In this document: positions 17,652 to 27,158 of the stretch, one piece after another
Position numbering within the stretch: the first letter of the stretch is position 1
Layout of the letters: every line of letters starts with the position of its first letter
DNA from: Streptomyces spectabilis
GTDB lineage: Bacteria; Actinomycetota; Actinomycetes; Streptomycetales; Streptomycetaceae
Reading direction: 5' to 3'
Assembly (NCBI RefSeq): GCF_008704795.1
Contig: NZ_CP023690.1
Span: 9,682,501-9,746,500, forward strand
Length of the DNA: 64,000 nucleotides
The notes under the pieces: generated by a model
Seen by the model: the letters and a program-made list of their open reading frames with translations, nothing else
Database searches by the model: none
Told to the model about the DNA's origin: nothing
Position numbers and translations under genes: made by a program

Positions 17652-18767
17652 ATGACGGTACATCCGAACCGGAGCACCACCAGACATGTGCGGGCCGCCC
17701 TGAGCGTGGCGGTCGCCGTCTGCGCGGTCACGGCGGCGCTGCCCGCAGCCGCCTCGGCCGGGCCCACGGCCCCCGAGGGCGTCGCGGGCGGCCGCGGAGC
17801 CGGTGTCGAGAGGATCACCGTCGCGGGCGACGGCACCCAGGCCGACGGCAATTCGTCCGGCGCCTCGATCACACCCGACGGCCGCCACGTCGTCTTCTCG
17901 TCGTCGGCGAAGAACCTCACGCCCGACGCCCCGGAGCCGGGCGACCTGGTGTACGTGCGCGACCATCGGACGAGCCAGACCAAGCGGATCGGATCACTGT
18001 CCCCGCTCCAGCCCCCGGTGATCAGCGGCGACGGGGAGCACGTCGCCTACCCGGTGCAGTGGGTGAACAACGTGCGGATCCGCCAGTACCAGGTGAGCAC
18101 GGGAGCGACGGTGTCCGCCAACTGCTCGGCCTACAGCTGCAACCAGCCCTCGCTGAGCACGGATGCCCGCCACATCGCCCTGGTCATCCGCAAGCCATCG
18201 GCGTCCGGCCAACGCATCGAGGTGCACGACTGGGACACCGGCACCAAACAGACCCTCGCCGACTTCGGCCACACCCAACCGTCCGCCCCGTCCATCAGCG
18301 GCGACGGCCACCGTGTCGCCTACCAGGACGGCAAGGCACAGGACGTCTTCGTGTGGGACCCGACCGGTGCCACCGCCTCCGGCCCGATCGAGGGCCCGTC
18401 CAAAGCGGCGACGCTCGTCCAGCTCAGCGACGACGGGAACAAGGTCGTCTACCTCTCGGGCTCCGACACCTACGTCCACGACGTGAGCGCGGGCACCGCC
18501 CAACTGGTGCCGAACGCGCGGGGCGTGGCCATTGATCCCACCGGCCGCTATCTGCTGTACGCCCCGCACGACACGACCGGCCCCTCGCTCGTGCTGCGCG
18601 ACCTGCCGACGGGCACCGACGAGACCGTCGCGCACCAGCCCGCCTCGGCCAGGCCCGACGCGGTCAGCGCCGGCGGGCGCGATGTGGTCTTCCAGTCCAC
18701 GGCCGACGACATCGTGCCCGGTGACACCAACGGCAAGTCGGACGTGTTCGTGCGCCACTTCCTCTGA
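17652..18767 (+). CDS. secreted TolB-like/WD40-like beta-propeller protein
   Basis: This 371-residue exported protein has a signal peptide (Arg-containing start, hydrophobic Val/Ala stretch to about residue 36 ending AAASAGP). Repeated blades of the PD40/TolB type follow: ASITPDGRHVVFSSSAKNL, PVISGDGEHVAYPVQW, PSISGDGHRVAYQDG, and a final VVFQSTADDIVPGDTNGKSD. The SGDG/PDGRHVAY pattern is diagnostic of WD40-like propellers. No enzymatic motif is visible, so it is probably a binding or scaffold protein at the cell surface or outside. The ATG at 17652 follows a GGGGGGAAA ribosome site. Confidence 0.85.
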   Translation: MTVHPNRSTTRHVRAALSVAVAVCAVTAALPAAASAGPTAPEGVAGGRGAGVERITVAGDGTQADGNSSGASITPDGRHVVFSSSAKNLTPDAPEPGDLVYVRDHRTSQTKRIGSLSPLQPPVISGDGEHVAYPVQWVNNVRIRQYQVSTGATVSANCSAYSCNQPSLSTDARHIALVIRKPSASGQRIEVHDWDTGTKQTLADFGHTQPSAPSISGDGHRVAYQDGKAQDVFVWDPTGATASGPIEGPSKAATLVQLSDDGNKVVYLSGSDTYVHDVSAGTAQLVPNARGVAIDPTGRYLLYAPHDTTGPSLVLRDLPTGTDETVAHQPASARPDAVSAGGRDVVFQSTADDIVPGDTNGKSDVFVRHFL

Positions 18768-18863
18768 CCTGCGGGGCTCCGGTCGGGCTCTGACGGGCGA
18801 CACCACCCACCCGGGCATCGAGCAAGGCGCCAGCGCAGCGCTCAGCCAGGTGCTACGGGGCTG

Positions 18864-19604
18864 CTACTGCCGGGTGAACTGGCGGAACAGCCCGTCGCCC
18901 GTGGGGCCCTCGGAGCGGAACCCGCACTGTGTGAGCAGCCGCTCGGCCCGACCCGCAGGGAACACCCGGTACGGGCAGCACATGTGCGCCACGATCTCGC
19001 CCGACCCGGCTCGTCCTTCCGTACCGCCCTGCTTGACGTAGTAGTCCTTGACGAAGACCCCGACGTCGACCTGGCGGACCTCCTGGGCATACACGAGGCC
19101 GCCGGGCAGCGGGCGCTCGTAGGCGTGGTGTGGGACCTGGACGGCCAGGGCCAGGATGCCGTCGGGCGCCAACGCGTCGTGCAGGTGGGCGAGCGCCGTG
19201 GCATTGTCCTCCTCCGTCACGAGGTGACTGCCGAGCATGATCGCGTCGTTCTGCTCGTCATGGATGAAGTACCAGATCCCACCCACGGAGTACGCCGCCT
19301 GGAAGGGCGCCGTAAGCACGGGTTCGCGGATGTCCCCGGCGACCAGCCGCACCCGCTCGCCGAGGCGGCGGCGCGCCTGCGCGAGCATGCTCTCCGTGTG
19401 GTCGATGCCCGTGATGGTGAGCCCGGAGGCCTTGAGGCCGAGGAGCTTGGCACAGACGAGACCGGTCCCCACTCCCAGCTCCAGGAGCTCGCGGCGGTCG
19501 CCGATGAGGGTGATCAGGGCGCGGGCGTAGGCGTCGTAGTCGTAGTAGCCGGAGGTCATGATCAGGTCGTAGTGGGCCGAGAGTCCCGCGTAGGAGTCAC
19601 TCAT
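18864..19604 (-). CDS. class I SAM-dependent methyltransferase
   Basis: This is a 246-residue methyltransferase. It starts MSDSYAGLSAHYDLIM. Motif I is ELGVGTGLVCAKLL (about residues 40-53), followed by TGIDHTESMLAQAR and, after the acceptor-side loop, ALAPDGILALAVQVPHH. An in-frame ATG nine codons upstream (19631) is possible, but alignment of the first helix favours 19604. It sits downstream of and on the same strand as the hydrolase at 19735-20538 with a 130-bp gap, so it probably has its own promoter. The substrate is unknown. Confidence 0.85.
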   Translation of the reverse strand: MSDSYAGLSAHYDLIMTSGYYDYDAYARALITLIGDRRELLELGVGTGLVCAKLLGLKASGLTITGIDHTESMLAQARRRLGERVRLVAGDIREPVLTAPFQAAYSVGGIWYFIHDEQNDAIMLGSHLVTEEDNATALAHLHDALAPDGILALAVQVPHHAYERPLPGGLVYAQEVRQVDVGVFVKDYYVKQGGTEGRAGSGEIVAHMCCPYRVFPAGRAERLLTQCGFRSEGPTGDGLFRQFTRQ

Positions 19605-19734
19605 GACCGGGGACCATAGCGAGGGCGGCACGGCGCCGCGACCAGTAGCGCCGCGACCACACCGCGGAGGCCAACAGACTTGCCCTGAGGGTCAGGACCA
19701 GCCGACCGATGCGTCGAGCGGAGATAGGGGACCG

Positions 19735-20538
19735 TCAGGTGAGGTTGTTCCCGCGGAGCCACGTCAGGGAGGTGTCCGCCAGTTCGGGCCAGCCGCTGTC
19801 GACGATGAGGGAGTGGCCTCGGTCCTCGAAGCACTGGTACTCGGTGGAGGCGCTGGAATGGCGGTACTGCTTGAACGTGGAGCGGGTGAGGACGTCGGGG
19901 ACGGTGTGGTCCAGCTTGCCGGACAGCAGGAGCAGCGGCCCGCGGGACTCGTTGCCGGTGTTGACCTTGGCGGGGGAGTTGGGGGCGAAGTTGCCCAGTG
20001 CCAGCTGGAACAGCGGCCGGGCCGGGCTGGGTATCGTCCACTGCTCGAACAGGTCGTCGGACTCCTCCTGGGACACCGCGTTGGCGAAGGCGTACCGGAA
20101 CTGGGCGGGGTTGAGGGAGACCGTGCGTTTGGTGTTGGCCGGGTTGCGCAGGAACGCGAACGCCGACTTCGCTTGTGCCGGGCCGATGGCCTTGACGCCC
20201 TTGATCTGACCGGGGCAGATCGCGATCGCGGCCGCCCCGAGGTTCTGGCCCAGGAGGTGCTGGGCGATGAAGCCGCCCACGGAGTGCCCGATCAGGATCG
20301 GCGGGGTGTCGAGGCCGCGGATGATGCGGGCATGGTGTTCGGAGATCTCGGCCAGGCCGACACCGGCCTGTGGCCCGGGCTTTTCACGCGCTTCGGCGAC
20401 GGTGTCCGGGACTCCGGGCCATTCCGGCAGAAGGGGCTCGTAGCCGGCTTCCCGGAATCGCTCGGCCCACCCTTGCCAGCTTGTCGAGTGAAGCCACAGA
20501 CCATGGATGAACATGACGCGCGTGCGGTTCGCTGCCAT
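19735..20538 (-). CDS. alpha/beta hydrolase (esterase/lipase-like)
   Basis: This 267-residue serine hydrolase has the oxyanion motif VMFIHGLWLHSTSWQGW near residue 10. The nucleophile elbow is IGHSVGGFIAQHL (Ser near residue 86), with an acidic residue in SGKLDHTVPD and His in FEDRGHSLIVD. There is no signal peptide, so it acts in the cytoplasm. The start is unusually secure: a perfect AGGAGGT (20544-20550 on the minus strand) lies 5 bp before ATG 20538. The reaction is probably ester, lactone or amide hydrolysis; the substrate is unknown. Confidence 0.9.
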   Translation of the reverse strand: MAANRTRVMFIHGLWLHSTSWQGWAERFREAGYEPLLPEWPGVPDTVAEAREKPGPQAGVGLAEISEHHARIIRGLDTPPILIGHSVGGFIAQHLLGQNLGAAAIAICPGQIKGVKAIGPAQAKSAFAFLRNPANTKRTVSLNPAQFRYAFANAVSQEESDDLFEQWTIPSPARPLFQLALGNFAPNSPAKVNTGNESRGPLLLLSGKLDHTVPDVLTRSTFKQYRHSSASTEYQCFEDRGHSLIVDSGWPELADTSLTWLRGNNLT

Positions 20539-20889
20539 GGGGTACCTCCTGTGGAGTTCCCTCTCTCGCTCCCTGGGGAACACCCCGCCGGTCGGCGGAG
20601 TGCGCGCGGCACGCGCTCTGACATGCGCCGATGCACGTGCGGCACCGTACGAGGACCACTCGTTTCCAGTCTGGCACCGCGTGTCCGTGAACGCGCGCGG
20701 GAGCGGCGCGCACCCGCGGAGACGGGCGCGGTGAGCCGCACACTTTGTCCTCACGGCCGCGCCGCCCGACACTCCTCTGGCCGGTCTTCGCCGTCACGTC
20801 CGTGTGTCTCCTGCTGATCTCGCTACCGTGGCCGCCGGCCGGGCCTCATCGGCGAGGACCGGCGAGGAAGCGACGAAGGGGCACACACC
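20539..20889. other. 351-bp divergent intergenic region
   Basis: It separates the leftward hydrolase and the rightward SDR. It carries the AGGAGGT site of the hydrolase and GAAGGGG for the SDR. Promoters for both must lie here, but no clear -35/-10 pair or operator stands out. Confidence 0.4.
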
Positions 20890-21681
20890 ATGACGTTCAC
20901 GCCTTGGCAGGACCGGTCTGTCATCGTGACCGGAGGGACGCGCGGGATCGGGCACGGCATCGCCGAACTGTTCGCCCGCCAAGGCGCCGCCGTGCTGCTC
21001 ACGGGCCGTGACGCGGAGACGGCCCGCAAGGTGGCCGACCACCTCGCGCAGGTCACCGGCGGGCGGGTCTCAGGGATCGGCATGGACGTGCGGCAGCCGG
21101 AGCAGATCCAGGAGATGGCGGCCGAGGCGGAGCGGCGCCACGGTGGCATCGACGTGCTGTGTGCCAATGCGGGGGTCTTCCCCGAGCGTCCGCTGCGGGA
21201 GTTGACCGCCGAGGACGTGGACGAGGTCCTGGGCGTCAACCTGCGCGGCTCCATCCTCTCCGTACGCGCTTGTCTGCCCGCCCTGGAACGGGCGGCCGGG
21301 CGCGGCCGTGTCCTTCTGACCTCCTCGATCACCGGGCCGACCACCGGCTACGCGGGCTGGTCCCACTACGGGGCCAGCAAGGCGGGGCAGCTGGGCTTCC
21401 TGCGCGGGGCCGCCCTGGAGCTGGCGCCGCACGGCATCACCGTAAACGCCGTCCTGCCCGGCAACGTCCGTACCGAGGGCCTGACCGACCTCGGGCCGGA
21501 CTACCTGCGCCGGATGACCGACTGCATCCCGCTGGGCCGCATCGGCGAGACGTCCGACATCGCCCACGCCGTCCTCTTCCTCGCCTCCGACGAGGCCTCC
21601 TTCATCACCGGCCAGACCCTCACCATCGACGGCGGCCAGACCCTCCCCGAATCCCTCGACGCCTTCGCCGCCCGCCCCTGA
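20890..21681 (+). CDS. short-chain dehydrogenase/reductase (FabG-like SDR)
   Basis: This 263-residue classical SDR has the cofactor motif TGGTRGIG (residues 14-21), NAG at 93-95 (CANAGVFPER), active-site Ser145/146 (LLTSSITGP), and Tyr160/Lys164 (HYGASKAG). The C-terminus FITGQTLTIDGGQTLPES is typical of FabG-like enzymes. Arg40 after the second strand (LLTGRDAE) suggests NADP(H) preference. It catalyses NAD(P)-dependent oxidation or reduction of a hydroxyl/keto group on an unknown substrate. It converges on an aldo/keto reductase gene, with a hairpin between. Confidence 0.92.
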   Translation: MTFTPWQDRSVIVTGGTRGIGHGIAELFARQGAAVLLTGRDAETARKVADHLAQVTGGRVSGIGMDVRQPEQIQEMAAEAERRHGGIDVLCANAGVFPERPLRELTAEDVDEVLGVNLRGSILSVRACLPALERAAGRGRVLLTSSITGPTTGYAGWSHYGASKAGQLGFLRGAALELAPHGITVNAVLPGNVRTEGLTDLGPDYLRRMTDCIPLGRIGETSDIAHAVLFLASDEASFITGQTLTIDGGQTLPESLDAFAARP

Positions 21682-21712
21682 CCTTCGATGGACCTTCGAT
21701 GGCGCACAGCGG

Positions 21713-21746
21713 CCCGCACAGGGCGCCCACGTGGCCTCTGTGCGGG
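21713..21746. terminator. hairpin between convergent SDR and aldo/keto reductase genes
   Basis: CCCGCACAG (21713-21721) pairs with CTGTGCGGG (21738-21746) around a 16-nt loop. It sits just after the SDR stop and just before the other gene's stop. An 11-bp tandem duplication of GACCTTCGATG (21680-21701) precedes it. Confidence 0.55.
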
Positions 21747-21750
21747 TCGT

Positions 21751-22695
21751 TCAGGGCAAGGGGCCGCCCCGCGCGGTGACCCACAGGTCGTACCACTCCT
21801 CGTGGGTGAGTTCGGGCTCGCGGCCGACGGCGTCGCGGCAGGCGCGGATGCGTTCGGGCCGGCTGGTGCCGATGACCGGGGCGATGCGGGCCGGGTGGCG
21901 CTGCAGCCACCACAGCAGGATCGTCTCCGGTGTGGTCTGTTTGCGTTCGGCGAGGTCGGAGACGAGTCGCGCGGTCGGTGAGTCATCGGCGCCGGTGTAG
22001 CGGCCCTGGGCGAGGGCGCCCCAGGCCTGGAGCTGGATCTCGCGGGCGTCGCAGTACTCGACGGTCCCGTGCGGGAAGCCGTTCGCGGCCGCCGCCGGGG
22101 TGTTCACCAGGACGCCCGCCTCGACCCAGTCCCGGCTGCCCAGGCTCATCTCCAGCTGGTTGGCGACCAGCGGGATGTCGAGGTGGCTCTGGAGGTGCTC
22201 GATCTGCGCGGCGCTCATGTTCGACACACCGAAGCGGCGCACCAGACCCTGCCCGTGCAAGGAGGTGAGGGCCTTCGCGATGTCCTGCGGGTCGGCCAGC
22301 GGGTCGGGCCGGTGCAGCAGCAGTACGTCGATCACGTCGGTACGCAGCCGGGTGAGGCTCTTCTCGACGCTCCGGACGATGTGCGTGCTCCGCAGGTCGT
22401 ACATGCCGGGGTGGTGGCCGTCGGCCTGCCGGATGCCGCACTTGGTCTGCACGACGATGCGCTCCCGCAGCCCGGACGCCCGGCCGAGCAACTCGCCGAA
22501 GACCGCCTCGGCCTTGCCGCGCCGGTAGATGTCGGCGTGGTCGAACACCGTCATGCCGACGTCGAGGGCAGCCTCGACGGCGGCCTCGGCGTGCGCGATG
22601 TCCGCGGCGGTGTACGGCACGCTGTCCCAGGTACCGCCGAGCCCCATGCACCCGTACACCGGCTGTCCGGCGCGTACGTCGGTCTGTTCGGCCAT
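21751..22695 (-). CDS. aldo/keto reductase
   Basis: This 314-residue TIM-barrel NADPH oxidoreductase has the full AKR tetrad: Asp52 and Tyr57 in FDHADIYRRG, Lys85 in VVQTKCG and His128 in LLLHRPDPL. The NADP-binding end is PVIGTSRPERIRACRDAV. The pattern YGCMGLGGTW at the start and the DPLADPQDIA loop fit the YdhF/oxidoreductase-type group. ATG 22695 follows a GGGAGGG site. It reduces an aldehyde or ketone; the substrate is not evident from neighbours. Confidence 0.92.
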   Translation of the reverse strand: MAEQTDVRAGQPVYGCMGLGGTWDSVPYTAADIAHAEAAVEAALDVGMTVFDHADIYRRGKAEAVFGELLGRASGLRERIVVQTKCGIRQADGHHPGMYDLRSTHIVRSVEKSLTRLRTDVIDVLLLHRPDPLADPQDIAKALTSLHGQGLVRRFGVSNMSAAQIEHLQSHLDIPLVANQLEMSLGSRDWVEAGVLVNTPAAAANGFPHGTVEYCDAREIQLQAWGALAQGRYTGADDSPTARLVSDLAERKQTTPETILLWWLQRHPARIAPVIGTSRPERIRACRDAVGREPELTHEEWYDLWVTARGGPLP

Positions 22696-22817
22696 GCGTC
22701 GCCCTCCCTCTGTCCCCGTGGTCCTTGTGTCCCAGTGGCCCTTCACTTCTGAGATGTGCCCAGGACACACGTTCTTACTGCAGGTCTTCCTTGTCGCAGG
22801 CCTTCGTTCACGGCGCT

Positions 22818-23681
22818 TCAGAGCATCGCCGCTCCCGCCACGGCCGTCGCCGCGAGTACGACGGTGACCACGACGTTGAACGTCACGTCCTGCCCCTCCG
22901 AGCGGTGTTCGGCCGCGCGGTCCAGCGTGAATTCGGCCGGGTCGGCGGCCGTGTAGTGGACCGTCACTTCACGGCCGTACGCGTTGGCGGGGTCCGGCAG
23001 GTGCGACGTGCAGTGGGCCGTGACGGCTGTGCCCTCGCGGGTGGTGAACGACACGACCGGAGTGATGGTCGTCAAGGTGTGGCCGTCGTCCTGGTCGACG
23101 CTGACGTCTTTCAGGACCGCGACGACCTGCCCGCGCACGCTGTCCATCGCCGCCAGTCTCTCGACGCGCCGGTTCTTGGCGCGTACTGGCCCGGGCAGAT
23201 GAGCGGCGGCGAAGACGGCCCCCGGCCCGCCGAAGCCGATCAGAGCCCACGGCCACCCCCGGCCGACCGCGGCGAGGACCACAAGGCCGACGTAGACGAG
23301 GAAGACCGCGAAACCGGGCCGGCCCAGGCCACGACTGGCCTCCTGCACGGTGTTGGAGAATCGGTAGGCGTGCGGTCTGCCTCGGGGATGGCTGACCCCG
23401 ATCTCCCGGCCCTCCCACGCGCAGGTGATCGTTTCGCCGCGCTCGCCGTCGTTGGTCACGATCACGTCTTGACCCGAGGCCGGGTCCCGGTAGGAGACGA
23501 CCACCGATATCCCGCCCGCCCGGGAACCGCCGTGCCGGGGCTCCCGCACCCGCTCGATCCGTCCGGTGAGCCGGACCGTGCGCTGCGCCTTGGTCACCCC
23601 GGCCAGCGACATGCCGTAGCCGACCAGCGCCGCCACACCCCACGCCGCACACCACAGCGTCAGGACCTCGTCCCACCCCAT
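22818..23681 (-). CDS. DUF3592-type membrane protein
   Basis: This 287-residue protein has hydrophobic segments at about residues 8-28, 120-150 and 268-287. Two soluble beta-rich modules have the DUF3592 pattern (TGRIERVREPR ... VVVSYRDPASGQDV and RGQVVAVLKDV ... TPVVSFTTREGTAVTAH). The second module ends in the common YGREVTVHYTAADPAEFTLD. DUF3592 proteins have no established function. It is followed in the same direction by the aldo/keto reductase and preceded by another membrane protein 24 bp upstream, so these two are probably one operon. Confidence 0.8.
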   Translation of the reverse strand: MGWDEVLTLWCAAWGVAALVGYGMSLAGVTKAQRTVRLTGRIERVREPRHGGSRAGGISVVVSYRDPASGQDVIVTNDGERGETITCAWEGREIGVSHPRGRPHAYRFSNTVQEASRGLGRPGFAVFLVYVGLVVLAAVGRGWPWALIGFGGPGAVFAAAHLPGPVRAKNRRVERLAAMDSVRGQVVAVLKDVSVDQDDGHTLTTITPVVSFTTREGTAVTAHCTSHLPDPANAYGREVTVHYTAADPAEFTLDRAAEHRSEGQDVTFNVVVTVVLAATAVAGAAML

Positions 23682-23705
23682 GCGCCCCTCCTCCTGACGT
23701 TCCGG

Positions 23706-24788
23706 TCAACTTCCGCTGTGCCGGAGGACGTTGCCCCGGCCGTCCGCCTCCAGCGTTCCGGTGCCCCCGCCGCCGGTGACCACGACCCTGAGGGTGAGCG
23801 AGCCGGTGACCCCGTCGGCGGTGAGCTGCCAGCTCCGCGGGGACTCGACGCCGAGGGTGGTCCTGGCCTCCTCGACCAGGCCCGGCACACGGTCGTAGGG
23901 CAGGGACCGCGCGTCGAACCCGGCCCCCTTCACACCACGGGAGGCGAAGACGACCGTCAGCAGGCGGTCCTGCACCACGACGGTGAGCGCCCGGCGCCGG
24001 TCCGCGCTCCGCGTCAACGACTCGACGGCCTTGCGCAGTTCACCCTCGTCGAGCATCGACTGGCCAGGGCCGAGGGTGACCGTGCCCGTCGCCGACGTCA
24101 CGGTGCTCGTGGACGACGAGGAGGAGACGGACGGCCTGGGGGAGCCGCTCTCGCTCCCGTCGGAGCCGAACAGGTCGGCACGGAACAGCAAGAGCACGGC
24201 GGCCGAACCGAGCAGCAGCCCCAACAGCGTGAGGAGCGAGCCGGAACAACCCCCCTCGGTCTCGCTCTTCATGGCCGGACCGGGCACCGAGTCCAGCCGG
24301 GCCGCGGCGGCCCGCTCCTCCCACTGCGGCGTCGGCCGCCTCACGATCCGCGTCTTCCACGGCCGGTCCGGCGGATACTCCACCACCACGACCCCGCGCG
24401 GCCGGTAGTCGGGCAACTCGACGAGGTTGACCTCCTGCCGCATCTCGACCCGGAACGCGGATGCGTCGTCCGGCACGACGGACAGCTCGAACCGCACCGG
24501 CACATCGCTGGTCTCGCCCCCGACGGCCTCCAGGCTCTCGATCATCGCGAGCGCCACACGCGGCACGACCGCGGCCTCCCGGGCACGGCGCGGCAGCGTG
24601 GCAAGGAAGAAGACGAGCCCGAAGACCGCGGGAAGGGCGAGCCCCGTGACGATCAGCGGCACCTTCTCGACGACGCAGCCCCCGATGAAGGCGGTCAGCG
24701 ACGCCCCGATCACCCCGCCCGTCAGGAACCCCAGAGCGAGGTCGGCGGGCTTGTCGTGCGTGGGCGGTGCGCCCGCGGTGATCGTCAT
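23706..24788 (-). CDS. membrane protein with Ser/Thr-rich linker, unknown function
   Basis: This 360-residue protein has two N-terminal membrane spans (about residues 17-40 and 45-65) and a soluble middle. A third span lies near residues 180-200 (LLTLLGLLLGSAAVLLLF), followed by a Ser/Thr-rich linker (PSVSSSSSTSTVTSATGTVT) and a C-terminal extracytoplasmic domain. I recognise no catalytic motif. ATG 24788 was chosen because the 24 upstream in-frame residues lack a ribosome site. It likely forms an operon with the DUF3592 protein downstream. Confidence 0.75.
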   Translation of the reverse strand: MTITAGAPPTHDKPADLALGFLTGGVIGASLTAFIGGCVVEKVPLIVTGLALPAVFGLVFFLATLPRRAREAAVVPRVALAMIESLEAVGGETSDVPVRFELSVVPDDASAFRVEMRQEVNLVELPDYRPRGVVVVEYPPDRPWKTRIVRRPTPQWEERAAAARLDSVPGPAMKSETEGGCSGSLLTLLGLLLGSAAVLLLFRADLFGSDGSESGSPRPSVSSSSSTSTVTSATGTVTLGPGQSMLDEGELRKAVESLTRSADRRRALTVVVQDRLLTVVFASRGVKGAGFDARSLPYDRVPGLVEEARTTLGVESPRSWQLTADGVTGSLTLRVVVTGGGGTGTLEADGRGNVLRHSGS

Positions 24789-24905
24789 GGCGCCGATTGT
24801 GCACATCATCGGTGACGGCCGACAGGCCCTGGGATGAGGGTTCGCCGTCGCGGCCCGCAAGGGTAGGCGTGGTGAGCGAGTTCATGGCCGCGGTCGGGTG
24901 CTGCG

Positions 24906-27158
24906 TCAGCTGCTGTAGCAGTACCGGTTGCTGAGTGGAACGTTGTCGAATCGCACCGTTCTCCACGCGGTGGCGGGCGTCGCGCCCCACAGGACGTTGA
25001 CTCTCACCACCAGGCACCCTCCCCGGTTGTACGCGGCGCGGGTGTTGTTGAAGGCGCTGTTGTAGTAGTAGGCGATGGCGATGGCACATGCTCCCTTGGC
25101 CACGGGGTGCGGGAGGTTGCCGCAGATGACGGTGCTGGCTGTCGCCACCTTCCAGCCGTGGTTGTCGAACTTCGATTTGATCCAGCGCGTGGTGGCCTTG
25201 CTGAAGTACCAGGAGCAGGTGACGATGCCGCAGTTCCTCTTCACCCACGGGTCGGCGACCACGGGGAAGCGGGGCGAGACGGTGGCGCCGGAGGTGTCGG
25301 CGGCCGGCGTGAGATCGATGTTGAGCTTGAGGGTGTTGCCCTCGATGGTGTAACTGGTGGGCCAGGTCCGCCCGTTCGCGTCCTTGGCCCAGGGCTTCTG
25401 GATCCGGGTCACCTCTTCGAGGAGCACCGCGGGTTCCGTGGTGCTGGCGTGCTCCTTGACGATGAGTGCGCTGCCGTCGAGTTCGTCGACGGCCAGCCGG
25501 GTGCCGGTGGGCAGGTCCAGGGGGAAGGAGTAACTGGTCGGGGCGGAGGCGTCGTCGAGGTGTGCGAAGGTGCGGAAGCCGCCGTCGGTGGTGGGCTGCA
25601 CGCCGATGGAGTGGTGGGCGCTGGTGCCGTCGTAGAGGACGGTTCCCCCGGCCGTGCGGGTGGCGGTGCCGGAGGCGGGCAGCTTGAGGGTGGTGGTCCC
25701 CGAGTCGTTGCTGACCTTGATGCCCTGCTGCGGGTCCCGTGGCACCTTCACCGTCGTCGTACCCGAGTCGTCGGTCTTGGTGGTGATGGCGATGTTCTCG
25801 CTGTCACTGTCCACGGTGCCGCTGACGTCCGCGGTGCCCGTGATGTTCTCGATGGCCTCGCCGACGGTGGACGGGGCCGGGAAGCTGCGGTCGACGAGCT
25901 CGGCGTAGGACAGGACGTCGACCCAGACGGTCACCGGGCTCGATCCGGTGTTGTGGAGGTTGACCTTCCCGTCACCGCCGAGCTTGGCGAGGGTGAAGCC
26001 AGTGGCCTCGCTGTCGGGAACGTAGCTGACCGTGGGGCCCGGGGCGGCGGCGGTCTGGGTGGGGTGCACCTGGATGCCGCCCGTTCCGGTGCCGAAGGCG
26101 GTGACACTGATGCCGACGGCCGTGGTGTTGAGGACGGGGACGCCCGCCACGCCTCGCGGGTCCACGACCTTGTCACCGCCTGCCGGGATCACCAGCTTCT
26201 CGGCGACCCTGACCGGGGGAACAGAGCGCAGGTCGGCACGCTGGGCGGTACCGGTGGAGCGGGTGAAGTAGCCGACCACGTCGACCGCGACGTCTGCGCT
26301 GCCCCAGCCGAGGTTGTGGATGTTGACCGCGCCGTTGGCACCGATCTTGACGATGGCGAAGTTCTGCTGGGCCGCGTCCTTGGGGTAGTCGATGGTGGCG
26401 TCGGCAGGCCAGCCCTCGCCCGCGGGGTAGACCCGTATGGTGCCCGTGGAGGTGCTCTTGGCCGTGACGGTCAGCGCGACGGCGGTGACATCGGCGGCGG
26501 GTACGCCGCCCTTGCCGAGAGGCTTGAGTTCGAGGTTGCCCCCGCCGCCGAGGCCGGTGGGGTTCAGGACGCGCTGGGGCGGCAGGGCCACATAGGAAGA
26601 GCCCTGGCTGTCGTCCTGTCGCAGGGTGTAGCCCTGAACGTCCAGATATACGCGCATGGTGGCCGTGCCCTGGTTGACGACCTTGATCTGGCCGTCGGAG
26701 CCGACCCTGGTCACCAGCGTCGTGGATGCGTAGTGGGCCTTGTCGTAGCTCACGCTGGTCGCGTCCGGCTCCAGCTCGCCCGACGGATAGACGACCACCG
26801 TCCCGGAGTCGCTGTCGCCCTTGGCGGCCACGTTCACGGCGACCGAGTCGAGCCCCGTGGCCGGAAGTCCCGCGGTACCGGACAGTCTCACCGTCAGCGT
26901 CGCGCCGGGTTCCACCGCGACGTTGTCCAGCACGCGGGCCCTCATCGGGACGTACTGGCCGCCCGAGGGGTCGGCCCCGCCCCGGGGTCTGCGTGCTTCT
27001 TCTGCGCCCTGGGCTGCTGCTGGCGCTCCCTGTGTGCTCAGTGCCGGGGCGCTGGCCGGGCCGGAAGTGGCCGCGGCGGACGGCGCGTTGAACACCAGGC
27101 CGGTGGACAGCAGAAGGAAGGCCGTAAGAGCGGACAGAGCGGTATGGCGAATGCGCAC
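24906..27158 (-). CDS. large secreted protein with three actinobacterial beta-repeats
   Basis: This 750-residue secreted protein starts at a GTG with GGGGAG upstream and has a clear signal peptide to about residue 30 (APSAAATSGP). Three tandem modules of about 95 residues follow (about 65-155, 160-250, 255-355). Each reads like the repeat found in actinobacterial surface amidases: GLPATGLDSVAVNV, TVVVYPSGE, TTLVTRVGSDGQIKVVNQGT, VYLDVQGYTL. The C-terminal 400 residues hold a beta-rich domain and a Cys-containing end (RNCGIVTCSWYF, CYSS) with no recognised active site. It diverges from the neprosin-family gene. The repeats suggest wall, glycan or protein binding. Confidence 0.82.
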   Translation of the reverse strand: MRIRHTALSALTAFLLLSTGLVFNAPSAAATSGPASAPALSTQGAPAAAQGAEEARRPRGGADPSGGQYVPMRARVLDNVAVEPGATLTVRLSGTAGLPATGLDSVAVNVAAKGDSDSGTVVVYPSGELEPDATSVSYDKAHYASTTLVTRVGSDGQIKVVNQGTATMRVYLDVQGYTLRQDDSQGSSYVALPPQRVLNPTGLGGGGNLELKPLGKGGVPAADVTAVALTVTAKSTSTGTIRVYPAGEGWPADATIDYPKDAAQQNFAIVKIGANGAVNIHNLGWGSADVAVDVVGYFTRSTGTAQRADLRSVPPVRVAEKLVIPAGGDKVVDPRGVAGVPVLNTTAVGISVTAFGTGTGGIQVHPTQTAAAPGPTVSYVPDSEATGFTLAKLGGDGKVNLHNTGSSPVTVWVDVLSYAELVDRSFPAPSTVGEAIENITGTADVSGTVDSDSENIAITTKTDDSGTTTVKVPRDPQQGIKVSNDSGTTTLKLPASGTATRTAGGTVLYDGTSAHHSIGVQPTTDGGFRTFAHLDDASAPTSYSFPLDLPTGTRLAVDELDGSALIVKEHASTTEPAVLLEEVTRIQKPWAKDANGRTWPTSYTIEGNTLKLNIDLTPAADTSGATVSPRFPVVADPWVKRNCGIVTCSWYFSKATTRWIKSKFDNHGWKVATASTVICGNLPHPVAKGACAIAIAYYYNSAFNNTRAAYNRGGCLVVRVNVLWGATPATAWRTVRFDNVPLSNRYCYSS
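24980..26985 (-). repeat. three imperfect ~95-residue beta-repeats lie within this secreted protein (about 26090-26965)
   Basis: The repeat units are diverged at the DNA level. They are recognisable in protein by the shared order: a GLPxTGxxSVAVxV strand, a VYPSG or VYPAG turn, an F/LxxxRVGxDGxxxxxN segment and a VxVxGY end. Confidence 0.4.
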
